Source: Bremia lactucae (lineage: Eukaryota > Oomycota > Peronosporomycetes > Peronosporales > Peronosporaceae). From it: a stretch of 64,000 bases of DNA. The notes below the pieces were generated by a model, which worked only from the letters and a program-made list of their open reading frames with translations, did not search any database and was not told the DNA's origin. Shown here in pieces: positions 42,988 through 54,494 of the stretch. Made by a program: the position numbers and the translations under genes. The DNA lies in assembly GCF_004359215.1 (NCBI RefSeq), contig NC_090610.1, positions 3,963,009 through 4,027,008 of the forward strand, written 5' to 3'. Positions within the stretch are counted from its first letter, which is position 1; each line of letters opens with the position of its first letter.

Positions 42988-44085
42988 ATGGGCTTCGTCG
43001 CACTAGCTCGTCAGACGCTTATCGTTTCTCGCTTCCAAATGCACGCGTCTACACGCTTAAGCACAGCAATTCCCTGGCAACAAATGCATAAGCACCGCGT
43101 GCCTTGCTCTATCGACCCTCCATTCCTATCAACCCGAACCAGCAGCATTAGTTTTGTACGAACAAAAGTCAGCGAACGCACGCTCCGTCGGAAGAAATTA
43201 CGCGTCAACAAGAGCCAAAAAGGAGTCAAGGTGCCAATTCTTAAAGAAACGTTGCGCAAGCTCTATTTGCGTACGCATCCGGATCTCTTTGGACAGTATC
43301 CAACGCAGCAGCGCGCAAATGAGGAATCGTACAAAGAGCTCTTGGGCATCCTGGACGCCATTGAGAAACACAATCAATTTCCCCCAGCCAAGACCTTAAA
43401 ACTTCCATTTTTTTTAAAAACACCTATCGAGGGTGAATTTAAAGAAGTCGAGTTGCAACTACGCACGACGGGAGGTGCATGTAATACGTTGGTAGAGGAG
43501 GCATTGGGTCAATTTTTCAGCAACTGTGGGCTCCCTGAGGTCTTTCAATGGGACAAAGGAAGCTGGGGCAAAAGTGTAGGTAAACACGCAGTAGAGAATC
43601 CAAATTTAGGCTTTGAAAAGGAAGATGAAACGCATGAGAACGACCGTCACGAGGCCAAGCGCGAAGAACGGCATTCTTCAGCTCCGGCTTATAATCCCGT
43701 GGATCGTAAAGCACCAGAAGATCATTCGATTGAAAAGGTTCTGAATGAGTTAGACGACACGTTGCAGCTTATTGCTGTCGTGCCATATCTTGACGACGAC
43801 GACAAGCAACAGCAAGCTATTAAAACTCATTTTGAACACGGATCAGGTCTCGATGACCTCGATGCTCAAGGGTATTCACTGAAAGCGGGAGTTATTCAAT
43901 TGTGGCAAGGCGAACGGAATCTACAGGCACTGATTCCTGGATTAGATGGCGACTCGGCGATTCTAATGCAGCGAATTTTGCTTCATACCGTCGATATTGA
44001 AAAGCGTCTCGAGAACGTCATTGCTCAAAGCTCCTTGGACGTTACGAGATTCACTGCGGAAGCTTGTAATCAACAGAGCGAGTAA
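42988..44085 (+). CDS. Mitochondrial protein with DUF4460 (TCAIM-like) J-type domain
   Basis: 365 residues from the ATG at 42988. After a presequence-like start (MGFVALARQTLIVSRFQMHA) comes a domain with LKETLRKLYLRTHPDLFGQY and NEESYKELLGILDAIE (about 80-130). This H-P-D-containing arrangement is typical of DUF4460, a J-like domain found in the animal protein TCAIM, a mitochondrial factor. The rest has a charged linker (about 205-245) and the same acidic C-terminal domain as its neighbour (LNELDDTLQLIAVVPYLDDD, HFEHGSGLDDLDAQGYSLKA, AILMQRILLHTVDIEKRLEN). The family's role is poorly known; J-like folds often contact Hsp70, but that is inference. Two close upstream codons are in frame but are not ATG. 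Confidence 0.8.
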   Translation: MGFVALARQTLIVSRFQMHASTRLSTAIPWQQMHKHRVPCSIDPPFLSTRTSSISFVRTKVSERTLRRKKLRVNKSQKGVKVPILKETLRKLYLRTHPDLFGQYPTQQRANEESYKELLGILDAIEKHNQFPPAKTLKLPFFLKTPIEGEFKEVELQLRTTGGACNTLVEEALGQFFSNCGLPEVFQWDKGSWGKSVGKHAVENPNLGFEKEDETHENDRHEAKREERHSSAPAYNPVDRKAPEDHSIEKVLNELDDTLQLIAVVPYLDDDDKQQQAIKTHFEHGSGLDDLDAQGYSLKAGVIQLWQGERNLQALIPGLDGDSAILMQRILLHTVDIEKRLENVIAQSSLDVTRFTAEACNQQSE

Positions 44086-44447
44086 AGATTCTTGGATGAC
44101 TTTATCGATAAAAGATTATCGCGTTATGTGGGCATTTACAATGAATTAATTGTTAAGCACTGAACTTACATGCCCAAATGCACAAAAGATGACACGGCAC
44201 TAGGACCTGCACCCAGGATTGGAAAGAATAGTGAATTACTTCTTTGAGTCGCTGTCCTAGACAGGAATTAGCTCTTACATAACATCGAGTGACCCGGGGC
44301 CGTCAGTTTAGCACGAAATGGAACGGGGTGTACCGTTAAAACATGAATATTATTTCTGTAAGAGAAAATAATAAAGAAGTATTTACGTTGGAATTGTTAT
44401 ATTCAACTTAAATTCCTAGGTACTTAATTGAAGTAATAAAAAAAAAA
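44086..44447. other. Intergenic spacer
   Basis: 362 bp, no gene recognised; ends in a poly-A run where the truncated LTR begins. Confidence 0.5.
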
Positions 44448-44851
44448 CCTACCACTTAAGTGTGCTTCATATATATGTGACCCACCCTTATGTATGTGAT
44501 GCACATTGGTACATCCTAGCGTCATCCGCTATGCGAAATACCCAAAAACGATACGCTCGCAGCACATATTAGTCTATCTACAAAGACGGCATTTATGCTA
44601 GGTAATAACAGAAATTTATATTTAATGCGATTAAATATAAATCAGTCTTAAACTTACAATATACTTGATAAGTTTGCACGAGGAGCCGGATTACCGCTCC
44701 CGTGACGACACTTTTATCAGTGTACTTCGTGAGTTGGGTGAGGTCGCTAAGGCGCCCACCACAAACCTCACTGCACGTGAGAGAAGGCGGTAAATCGTCG
44801 AAGGTGTGTGCGTGCGTAGTACGTGGCAGCTTTAAGTAGCGCCCGTCTACA
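44448..44851 (+). repeat. LTR of element G, 5' end missing
   Basis: About 404 bp matching the family II LTR from its interior to the terminal CGTCTACA; followed by CT and TGGTGGAACTTGAAATCC, a mutated primer-binding site. Confidence 0.85.
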
Positions 44852-45935
44852 CTTGGTGGAACTTGAAATCCTTCCCACGACCCGCATCTTTGAGCGTGTA
44901 CGTGAGGATGAGCCTCAATATCGATTGGACTCATTTCCCCCCACCTCCGAACATCATCGGGAGTTGGCTGAGCAGACGGCGCAGGGACTTAGGGAACAAG
45001 CCATGGCCAGGGTCTTGGGTAGTCTCCTGAGCAACATGTTACTCAGTTGGAGCAGTTTGACGCACTCATGCTCGGACAGCGAAGGGTCGCGTCCGAGGCA
45101 CAAAGCCATGCTACGGCGGAGTCTGTCACACAGACTCAGGATGAGCTAAGGCGAGAGCAGGCTCGAAGCGAGGCTTTCAACAGGACTGTTAAGATGCTCT
45201 CCGCTCTCAGCCGAGGCTTATTCGGATGGACCCGCCCAAGTTCGATGGAACTGCAGCGCGCACGATATCCATCGGCTGTTAGCAGTAAAGCAATGCGGTG
45301 TGTCGCAGCTAATCGAAGATGACAGCCCGATGGTGCCGTACTCCATGTCGCACCCGCGCGGTAAAGCCTCAGAGTGGGCTTACTCGGCGGGTATAGCGTA
45401 TTCAAGGTGTTCCCTTCATGGGCGATTATAAGACAAAGACTCGCGCCATGTGCCAGCCACCAAACAACGAGGTGTTGCATAAGGTGCGCGTTTTCGGGGC
45501 GTGGCAGGCGAAGCGATCTATGCAAGAGCATGTGCAGGAGATGCACTAGCTGTCGGGATCAATTACCGTAGGTCCGATTGGGGAGCACATAAAAGTGCCC
45601 AAGTTTATGAACGGAATACGTCATGGCTCATCGTGACAGGCTCTTATTAGAAAGGTGCCGTCAACGATGGAATCCAAATTGCCTTAGTTGAGGAGAAATT
45701 TTACAACAGTGCCTCGGCGATAGCTTGGTATAAGCCGTCGGCCGAGAGAACAGGTGTCACTTCCATGGAGTTGGGCAATGCAGACGTTGTCTGTCACAAA
45801 TGTGGCAAGCGCAGTCATATGAGCGCTGCTATGCCTGGGCCCCTGCTGGGGCGAAGACGCCCAGCAAGAGGAATCCCTTTCCGAAGAGCGATGGCAATAA
45901 CCAGCGTGCGAGACGCATGAGTCCGCATCTACCAC
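44852..45935 (+). pseudogene. gag and degenerate zinc knuckle of element G
   Basis: Same gag as F2 (GQRRVASEAQSHA.AESVTQT, then LSRGLFGWTRPSSMELQRAR). The knuckle near 45790 reads CHKCGKRSHMSAAM, with the last Cys replaced by Met. Multiple stops. Confidence 0.75.
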
Positions 45936-45950
45936 TGAGGGGTCGAAAAA

Positions 45951-46690
45951 ATGCAGGAGAAAGCTGAGGTAAATCGCTTTAGCTTCATCGATGGCCTGTT
46001 ATGGCATCAGCTGTCACCTTGTGATTCCTTGGGAATCTATGTGCCTCATGACACAGACCTCAAGCTGATGACCCTTCACGAGCTNNNNNNNNNNNNNNNN
46101 NNNNNNNNNNNNNNNNNNNNNNNNNNNNNNNNNNNNNNNNNNNNNNNNNNNNNNNNNNNNNNNNNNNNNNNNNNNNNNNNNNNNCATGATGCGCCATCTA
46201 GTGGGCATCTGGGCCGTGAAAAGACATTCTTACGAGTGTCAGAGAAATTTTGGTGAACGCACTTATTTAGATGGGTGGCCAACTATATTCGCTCTTGCGA
46301 ACAGTGTCAGCATAAAGCCTGCACCGTCCAGCAGTGCGCCACTGAAGCCGCTACCGATTCCAACCAACTGTTGGAAGTCAGTAAGTCTAGACTTCACATT
46401 AGGGTCGGACGGGGCTCGTCGTCTTCGTAAACGGTCTAAGCAAGATGGTTCATTCAGCACCATGTAAGACATCGATCAAAGGCAAGTAGGCAGCTCTCTT
46501 GTCCTGGATCGCGTATACCGATTACACGAGATGGCCGAGTCCATAGTATTGGACCGGGATCAATGATTTACGTCTGGGTTTTGGCGACAAGTGCTTGGGC
46601 TGCTAGGTGGCGAGTTCCCCATGTCGACTGCAGACCATCCTCAGATCAATGGCCAAACAGAACGTGCCAATCAGGTCGTGGTGGATAAAT
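45951..46690 (+). pseudogene. Integrase fragment of element G
   Basis: GLLWHQLSPCDSLGIYVPHD precedes the gap; HDAPSSGHLGREKTF with CEQCQ after it form the zinc-binding region. PMSTADHPQINGQTERANQV near 46620 holds the catalytic Glu motif. Part of the core is lost and several stops occur. Confidence 0.78.
46085..46184. other. Assembly gap (100 N)
   Basis: Undetermined bases; the sequence on both sides (TGACCCTTCACGAGCT / CATGATGCGCC) would fit one integrase zinc-finger region. Confidence 0.99.
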
Positions 46691-46969
46691 AGATATAATG
46701 GCCTATACCTATTTATGGATAAGATTTCTGAACATTACTATGTAAGTAATATTCTCCAAATATTCTCTACCTTTTAGATAATATATTAATAAACTATTTA
46801 TAAGTGTTAATTTTATGTAACGATACACCCCGTCGTAGCATGCGTGCGGCCCAGAACATCTAAGGGCATCCCAGACCTGTTATTGCCTCCAACTTCCTTT
46901 GGTTTGATTACCCAAAAGTCCATCTAAGAAGTCCACACACCTACCAAAAATGGTAAGCGGAACTATTTA

Positions 46970-47151
46970 GCACGAGCCGGATTACCGCTCCCGTGAAGAC
47001 ACTTAATCAAAGTACTTAGTGCGTTAGGTGAAGTCGCTAACGCGCCCACCGCAACTACCTCACTGCACGCAAAAGAAGCTGGTTAAACCGCCTCCTCGCT
47101 GTGCTATGGTGTGTGTATAAGTAGAGCGTGGCCGCATTACGACGTGCCCGC
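46970..47151 (+). repeat. LTR fragment, family II (3' part)
   Basis: Matches about the last 180 bases of the family II LTR from CACGAGCCGGATTACCGC to GACGTGCCCGC, lacking the last few bases. The sequence before it (46691-46969) is AT-rich and unassigned. Confidence 0.8.
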
Positions 47152-47919
47152 TTGCAGTTTACTGATGCCTGAATTGAGTCCTGAGCATTTATCGTTTAAT
47201 TAAAATTCATCAGATAGGAAGATCAATAAAAATCTTGAGTCTGGTTCGCGAGGCGAAAATAGCCAAATCGACCACCCTTACAATGAAGCTTAAATTTTAG
47301 CCCACGCAATTTTAATTTTAGAGGTCGAGCATAATTTCGAGCGTACACTCGCTGCAGCATATATTTACAGCGGAACATCGTAGGAAGATGCAGGTATCAT
47401 TTAGGCCTTCGCTGTCTACTGAAAGTCGTTTACGCTATCACTACATTTAGGTTAGCGTCAGCAGTTGGCGTATGCGTAAAATTTTAACGCTCGCTCATAC
47501 CAGGCTTGCTCCTGATCTGGTAATCGACAATATCAAAGCCGGGTCTAAGAATGGGTCTGGCTTGGTCCCGCCTTTTCGAGTACAGCTAATCACACATGCG
47601 GAGGCTGCCTATTTGGCGTTACTCGAAGAGCAGCACGCGCACCGAAAGGCCTTATCAAATTACTATAGTGGCCGCTTATGCCATATACAACTTAAATAAC
47701 GTTCCTATAAAGCTCAGCAGTGTGTCCAACAAATGGTGCTGGTCGAATGTACGGTTCCGTACCGCTTGGAGGTCGAAACCTCAATACCGAACAAAATGGA
47801 GTTAACGTTAGACATATGGAATATCATCAAATGTTGACGTTGCATTTTATGCGCAATCGGAGACGCGGTTGTGCCTGTTCACGCGCGCTCGCCCAAATCG
47901 ACGTGTTTTTGACTGCCTC
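47152..47919. repeat. Duplicated segment, LTR-free copy of 31325-32613
   Basis: Reverse complement of 31325-31538 plus 32069-32613. The solo LTR of the other copy is absent here; the empty site is CCTATAAAGCTC at 47704-47715. A 75-codon plus-strand frame (47472-47699) is open but the other copy interrupts it. Confidence 0.85.
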
Positions 47920-47967
47920 TGTAATGAGGCACACATTGGTTGGAGAACCGTTTTGTGGTACCTTTAT
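47920..47967 (+). repeat. 48-bp start of a family I LTR
   Basis: TGTAATGAGGCACACATTGG to ACCTTTA, the same LTR start that adjoins this segment at element D. A second LTR start follows directly. Confidence 0.8.
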
Positions 47968-48251
47968 TGTAATGGGGCACACATCGGTTGGAGAACCGTT
48001 GTTGTGGTACATTTACTTTATGGGTAAATACCCTTTTATTCTATTTTAAAATAATTAATTACTTAAATTCCATTTATTATGGGTAACAAATGTAGTCGCC
48101 GCCAGATATATATCTGGCGGCCGAAATCTATTTTGAATTAGCTACGGTAAGGTTTTGAATTTAAATTAAAATTAAAAATGCTGAGTTTTCCTTTTGATCT
48201 TGAAGTCTAAAAGTCTTCCTCTATCTTTAGCAGCGAAGAAGCTCCGCTACA
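47968..48251 (+). repeat. 5' LTR of element C, ~200 bp internal deletion
   Basis: 284 bp. The 24-bp hairpin is a perfect palindrome in this copy (about 48098-48121). The middle of the LTR after CTTTTGATCTT is missing. Confidence 0.88.
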
Positions 48252-48307
48252 TCTGGTAGCACTAGTAGTCAATCTCTGAGTCTTTATAAGACTAAGCCTT
48301 CACTGAA

Positions 48308-49200
48308 ATGGAAGAGGTCTCAAAACTTATAGAAGCGCAGGGCATAGCGTATGACAAGCTCAAAACTTTATTTGGGCTTGAATATGTAAAGTTCAGTATA
48401 TTCAGGGACCAGAGGTTTTGCATGCAAGGGTTGAAACCTTCATGCGTACGAATCCTCCCCGATCGGCCAGGTTCAGGATCACCCTTGCGGCATCTATGCC
48501 AACTCGGTATATCTCTGTACCTCGAAGATAGAGCCATGGAGTGGGCACTATCGTGCAGCACGTCCATAAACGACGCTTTCCCTCATGGGATTCGCTGAAA
48601 CAGCAAATGACGAGCATGTTTGCACCGCCTGATCAGGCTTTTCGCATGCGAGCACGGCTCCTAGCAACTAGACAGGGTAAAAGAACCCTAGGGGACTTTG
48701 TCCAGGAGTTAAGAACTCTCATTGTTTTATGCATTAAGACCCGTTGCAAGAAGCAATTGTAGTTACCATCTTTATGGGGGTCTCAATGAGGGCGTTGCCT
48801 GGACGTAATTGTTCCGATCTCATCCGGCTACGTTCGAAGAGGCAGTTGCCACAGCGCTACGCGCCGAGTTTAACATTTAGTCTGCTCGCGTTAGCACGCA
48901 TGTCTACCGAACAAGCTCTTCGAGCACATGGGTTCCGTCTAATAGAGCGGAACCTATGGATTTAAGCCTCGTTGAGGGAGGAGAAGAGGCTCTTCAAGCT
49001 GTGGAAGAGCATAAGACCATCCGTAGATGTTATGTGTGCGGAAGTACGAAATATTAACGCATTGCCTGCCCTCTTCGAAATTCGCGTAAAGCTCGAAAGA
49101 GCTCCAACTCCGACCTATACCATAGATCTGGTACGGCGCGGGAAAACGTCGATACCCATTAGGTGCGGGGCGCCCTACTGGGGAAGACCTAGGCTTTGTT
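48308..49200 (+). pseudogene. gag of element C
   Basis: ATG at 48308 (MEEVSKLIEAQGIAYDKLKT). About 150 bp of capsid sequence are deleted at about 48525, then the sequence matches B, including the frameshift after SINDAFP and the stop inside the zinc knuckle. Confidence 0.85.
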
Positions 49201-49302
49201 GAGTCTCCAGGAGATGAGAATAAACAGTACCTAGCCCCAATTAGCTCGGTGCTCAATAGCACGGGGCGAGAGTACAAGCCTGGCGACTGTAAAGGGCTTT
49301 GA

Positions 49303-49776
49303 TAAGCCGTGGTCAATTTTAATTGACTCAGGAGCGTCTTGCAATTATGCTCGACCCTTTCTCTTAAAGGAAGTCAACAATACGGTGAGGCGCTTAAAGC
49401 ACATGAAGTTGATACGATCACTGTTCGCTTAGCGAATGGGACTCGTGTCACTGTTCCCAAAGTTCCATTGAACTTAGGTATAAAGTTTCTGGACTTTGAC
49501 AGTATGGAACGCTGCCTCGTCCTTGATTTGGATTCGAGATATGATCTCATCCTTGGTATGGCCTGGTTAGAACACCATGAGCCATGGATCGATTGGAGGT
49601 CTAAGACCTTAGGCGCCACGCGCAATGTTCCTAGCAAAGTTTTGGCGAGTCATGAACCCACCTTTTCTAGGCAACAAAAGCGCTATTGGCGCGGATCATT
49701 GAATGAGTCTGTCAGTGTTTTAGACATTGGCATGTCTGAGTTAATAAATTCTAATGTTAAAAACATTAATTCTTAG
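49303..49776 (+). pseudogene. Protease of element C
   Basis: As in B: LIDSGASCNYARPF, a frameshift, then 145 open codons with VRLANGTRVTVPKVPLNLG and LILGMAWLEHHEPWIDW. Confidence 0.85.
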
Positions 49777-50649
49777 CCCGACTCAGCAGAAATAAGTGGA
49801 ACGGCACGTACTCCGTCGAGTGACACTCGTTACAATAATGATTCACTAAATGCTGAAGGCATTGTTGGCCTAAGGCCGAATCATCAAGATGCAATATTCC
49901 TGAGATACGTGGAGTGGCACGTAAAGTCCACCGAGTATGATCGGCCGATGTGGCATCATGCTGAGTGTCAGTAGTGACACTGTTGGCGGTTCGCTAGGAT
50001 CTCAAGGGTGCAATATCCCTGAGATACGTGGAGTAACACGTCTAAGTCCTTCGAGTATGGTCAGCCGAGGTGGCACCATACTGAGTGTCAATAGTGACAC
50101 TATTGGCGGTTCGCCCGGGCATTTTGAGTCAAAACCTCCTAATGCACGTGAAGCGACAAGTAAACATTCGCTGGATAAGGAAGTTGAGTTACCTAACTCC
50201 TTGTCGGATGTCAAATTAGACACCATGTCTTTTATAGAACCAATACAGGCTGGAAAATCTGGGGACGTGAATGTCCCGGCCTCTAAGAGGCGTATTGTCT
50301 CCACTCCAAGACAGGATGCACACGAAGCGCGTATACCCTCACAAAGTGATAAGAGTGAGCAAGTACATACGCTTGGAAATGGCGTAACCGGTAACATTGG
50401 GGGGAAGTTAGCCTTGCGGCAATCCCTTCGTTACATGATCTTTTAGAGCTAGAAGAAATGTCTATTGATGAGTGCGGTCGAGCCTTAAAAGCTGATGAAT
50501 CATCTGAAATGGTGGTCATTCGACCTATGGTTGAGTTTAACTCATCGTCACTTCTAGACGAAGCTGTCCTGGATGACACAAAGCTGCACTTAGTGCGCGA
50601 AATGGGTCATCGATCCTTAAAGATTCTACGGATCCCTTTTATTCGTTAA
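49777..50649 (+). pseudogene. pol linker of element C
   Basis: Nucleotide-level copy of B 23249-24121, with the two 119-bp repeats and an open 169-codon frame (49937-50446). Confidence 0.8.
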
Positions 50650-51430
50650 TTGAGGAATTTCAAGATGTGGTGTGTAATAATCCACCATCTGTTTTACCTC
50701 CGGATAGAGGTATTTGTCATGAAATTGACTTGGTTCTGGGAACCAAATACTGTGTCACACTACAATGGCCTTTACCAAAGGAGCAGTGTGACGTCATTGA
50801 CGATTTTCTTCCGTGCTAAGAACGAGGCTGGAATGGCACGAGAGAGCAAATCTCTTCATTCGACACCGACATTTTGTGTCAAAAAGCCAAATGGTAAATG
50901 GCGCATTGTACATGCTTATAATAAGCTTAATGCTGCCACTATACCAGCACAAATTCCCATTGCTATAAAGGATGTTCTTCAGAACAATATGGTGGGATGT
51001 ACAATGTACAGTGCATTGGACTTAGTCGACGGTTACTACCAACTGCTCATGCGAGCTAGTGATATCCCGCTTACAGTGGTTAGCACCCCAAGCGGTATGT
51101 TACTAGTGTTTTTGGTTCTGTCACAAAGGCTGTCCAACGCCCCGGCAACATCTAATCGTCTAGTGACGCAACTGTTCCGCCCTCATCGAGGTTATGCACA
51201 GACTTATTTCGATGACGTTTTTGTCCATAGTCGTATGAAGCAGGGTCGGTCAGATATGGAAAACCATTAAGACCATTTGCGGGCAGTGCTCGAGTGTATG
51301 TGCATAAGCAAATTGTATGCCAATGCATCTAAATGCATTTTTTGGCGCAGACGAAATTCCTTTTTTAGGATGCTTCATTGGAAAGCGAGGCCTTAGAGCG
51401 GATCCCGCTTAGGTAAAAGCCATAGTAGAT
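50650..51430 (+). pseudogene. Reverse transcriptase of element C
   Basis: Same protein as B over 206 codons, with VKKPNGKWRIVHAYNK, YSALDLVDGYYQLL and QTYFDDVFVHSR, and the same TAA and shift after SDMENH. Confidence 0.9.
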
Positions 51431-51457
51431 TGGCCGGTTACTAAAAACCAAAAGGAT

Positions 51458-52110
51458 TTGCGTAAGTGGTTGGGTCTTGCCAATTATTTACACAAATATA
51501 GCGAAACTTACGCTATTATGGCTAGACCATTATCTAATCTCCTTAAAATGGATACAGAATGGTGCTGGACTAGCGCCAAAATAATGCTTTTCGAGCAGTT
51601 AAGGAAAGTCTTATCCATGCCCCGATTCTGGCACTGCCAAACCCAAATTGGCCTTTCAGTGTCGTCTGTGGCGCATCAGATTTTGTCATTGGCAGTGCTC
51701 TGTTACAAACAGATGTTGTTGGGCATGAACGTGTTATTGGGTTCGAGTCTTAACAGCTTAAAGCTGCGGAAAAGAACTATCCAGTTCATTGCAAAGAGTT
51801 ACTTGCTATGAAGTTTGCTCTCGTCAAATTCAGAGTTCATCTGCTCGGCTCTAAGCCGTTTGTGACTTATACAGATCACGCGTCGTTACGCACGGCGACT
51901 AAGTCGCCCGAATGGCCCGATGGCTATGCTTTATTGCAGAATACAACTTCAAGGTGAAGTATAAACCCGGCAAGCAGAATGCTTTGGTCGATGCGTCATC
52001 ACGCAGGCCGGATTATGAGCACTCTTATTTAACGACTATCATGTCGCCTATTCCTGAATTAATCCGTTCGGCTTACGCCAAGGATGGACAGTGTGTAGCT
52101 CTGCTCTAAA
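51458..52110 (+). pseudogene. RNase H region of element C
   Basis: The tether (LRKWLGLANYLHKY) equals B and A. Beyond 51815 it follows A: TYTDHASLRTATKSPEWPDG and IAEYNFKVKYKPGKQNALVD. Confidence 0.85.
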
Positions 52111-53535
52111 GATCTCTGATTCAGTTATTAGATTGCCGGCACGTTGGCGTGCAAGGTTACATCGATTTTCTATCGATAACGAACTGTTGCTTTATTGCAC
52201 AGACATCGCGGACCCTCCGCGTGTCATTGTTCCTGATGATGAGGATTTGAAGTACCGAATCCTCTATGAGGCACACGATACTGTCCTTGGTGGTCATCTC
52301 GGTAGAGAAAAGACCTCACGGCTCTATAAGCCAGAGTTATTGGTGGCCCAAATTTTATAAATGGGTCAGCACATATGTTCGCACATGCGAAACGTGCCAA
52401 CGGGTTAAACCCTCGGCACATGCTGCTGCGCCACTGGCGAGTCTTCTCGTCCCCATAGGTTGCTTGGAGTCCATTAGTATGGATTTTATTTGGACTACCG
52501 AAAGATTCAGCCGGTAACTCCGGTAAAGTGGTCTTTGTTGACCGTTTGAGCAAAATGGCTTACTTAGCGGCCGTGCCGGATTCCATTGATGGAGAGGGTA
52601 CAGCTAAGCTGTTTATCGATCGCGTGTTTCGACAACATGGTTTGACAGTGGCAATTGAACGCTGTTCATGCCTCTACAGGCTATACTCCGTTCTATGTAA
52701 ACGGTCTTACCCACCCGCGCGTTCCATTAAAGATACCACTGCGTGGTTCAGGACTTGGTGGGGGGGGAATTAGCCGATAGGCTTGCTGATATCAGCCCTG
52801 TTACCGTTCGGAAACGTAAGCGAGTTTCTCGCGACGCGATTTAGTGTCTTAAGACATGTAAGGGATACGATGGCTGATACCTAAGACAAACAAAAAGAAC
52901 AAGCAGATGCCAAAGGCAGTCGGAGACCGAATTTTACTAAACACTAAAAACCTATCTACCAACTTGATTTCCGCGGTCTTCAAGACCAAATTGCGCTTTA
53001 TTGGACCATTTACGGTCGTGGCCAAGAAAGGCCTAGCTTATACGCTAAACCTTCCCAGCAAGCTGCATACACCAGTGTTCTACGTTGGCTTGCTTAAGCC
53101 ATATCGAGACCCTTCCCACATGGACTTGAAGTCGCTTGCGCCGAGACAGACGGTCGTGCCGCAGATTGTTGCATCCTCACCAGGATATCCAACTGGCCCT
53201 CTAAACGAGGCTGCTGACGGTCCAGCGTCGAAAGACGGTCCCGAACCGCCTCAAAAGAGCTCTCAACCCGAGCAAGGACCTGTGCCGTAGAGCATCAAAT
53301 GCTTCCGCAGAAATTTCGGCCCCCTCCTGCGCTGGGGAACCTTCACTTTCATGTGGAGAAAGTTTTAAAGAGACGTCGTCGTGAAGGCTAATACCAGTAT
53401 CTGGTGAAGTGGCTAGGTACCCCTCTTCTGAAATCTCTTGGGAGTTAGAGGTACCTCTTCGGCAAGATTGCCCGTACGCCGTTGACGTTTTTGAGCGCCA
53501 AGCTCAGGGTCAATTCGCGTCAAACGACGCTTCCC
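52091..53535 (+). pseudogene. Core-deleted integrase and chromodomain of element C
   Basis: Zinc-binding region GGHLGREKTSRLY..CETCQRVKPS, then VVFVDRLSKMAYLAAV and VFRQHGLTVAIERC, where ~215 bp of core are missing exactly as in A. The C-terminal module (KTKLRFIGPFTVVAKKG) and a frame-broken chromodomain follow. Confidence 0.88.
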
Positions 53536-53551
53536 ACCACTAAACGTGAGA

Positions 53552-54397
53552 TTAGGTGGATCTAAAAGCTTCAGGGCGGCTTCGATCCTTGGTTGTACGG
53601 TCAACCGAAGCACTGAAATATCGGCTAGGCCTTTCTTCGTTTTGTGGCATAAATGCCGAACGTAACTGGCCTTTCACCTTAAGCTTAGCGAAGTCGAAGC
53701 GAAGCTTCCGTTCCGAACAAACATCACCTCTATCCGCAGACTCTCTGATATTCCAGATATTACGAAGTTTGCGGGCCCGGTGAATCCAGTTCTCAAATGA
53801 GACTTCGTTTTCAGTCCTTGTTTCGTTTGGAAACAAAACGATCGGAATAATCCTCATGGAGGTCACCGAAGCCCCACGGGCTTGATCACGTAAACGCGTC
53901 AGATACTGGCTTCGCGTCATTACCTTTGGCGTAAGGTATTGCTCATGTAGAGCGTCGCGGGCAGCGATCTCCTCCGGCGTTTTCGCCGGGTCACCAGAGA
54001 TCCAGATGGCCAAGCTACGACCCGCTATCTCTTTGAGACGCTCGTCCGCACGAAGCGGAGTGAATCTACATTCACTATCAGCTTTAGCTTTCGCTATCTC
54101 GGCAGCTCGACGACGAGCTCTTTCCTCTATGAGGATTATCTGCTCTTGCTCTTCACGAGCGGATTCGTAATGATGTTGGACACAGGGTCCCATGTCCTGC
54201 TCAATGCAGTTAAGACATCAGCGGCACCACGTTCTGGGAACGGATTCGGGGCCCGCCGACGTTCATCCGGAGGAGAAGACGTGAGCGAACGCCGCTCTTT
54301 TTTCTCGTCCTATGATTGAGAGTGACTTTTCAAAGTCCACCATTCCCTCATCGTCGAGGAAGGTGCTCAGAGTCTGTGACTCACGCTTGATTGTCAT
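53552..54397 (-). pseudogene. Antisense accessory ORF of family I element (copy in C)
   Basis: ATG at 54397 opens MTIKRESQTLSTFLDDEGMV and continues to about 54290, where a shift (shared with A) moves into the Pro/Arg-rich segment PPDERRRAPNPFPERG. A one-base deletion relative to A near 54153 shifts frame again, after which 190 codons are open to the stop at 53552. In this copy the end reads PSRYFSASVDRTTKDR, the ancestral form shared with B, so the true C-terminus is about 20 codons after RYFSAS and not the longer tail seen in A. Total intended length is about 280 residues, basic and charged; no family recognised. Confidence 0.6.
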
Positions 54398-54494
54398 TAG
54401 ACAAAGGAATTAAAAAACGCAACCGAACGGTTAGCTGTTTAGAGGAAATGAAGCGAATGTTGTCACTCGGTGTCAACAGTCTGATGAGGGATGG

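Larger units (their letters stand above)
44448..46690 (+). mobile_element. Retroelement G: family II fragment without reverse transcriptase
   Basis: Truncated LTR, gag, zinc knuckle, then directly integrase; protease and reverse transcriptase are missing, so an internal deletion has joined gag to integrase. The element breaks off at 46690 in an AT-rich stretch. A 100-N gap interrupts the integrase. Confidence 0.82.

Noticed and set aside
47472..47699. 75-codon frame in the duplicated segment
   Set aside because: The homologous segment near 31540-32300 breaks the frame, and no family is recognised.
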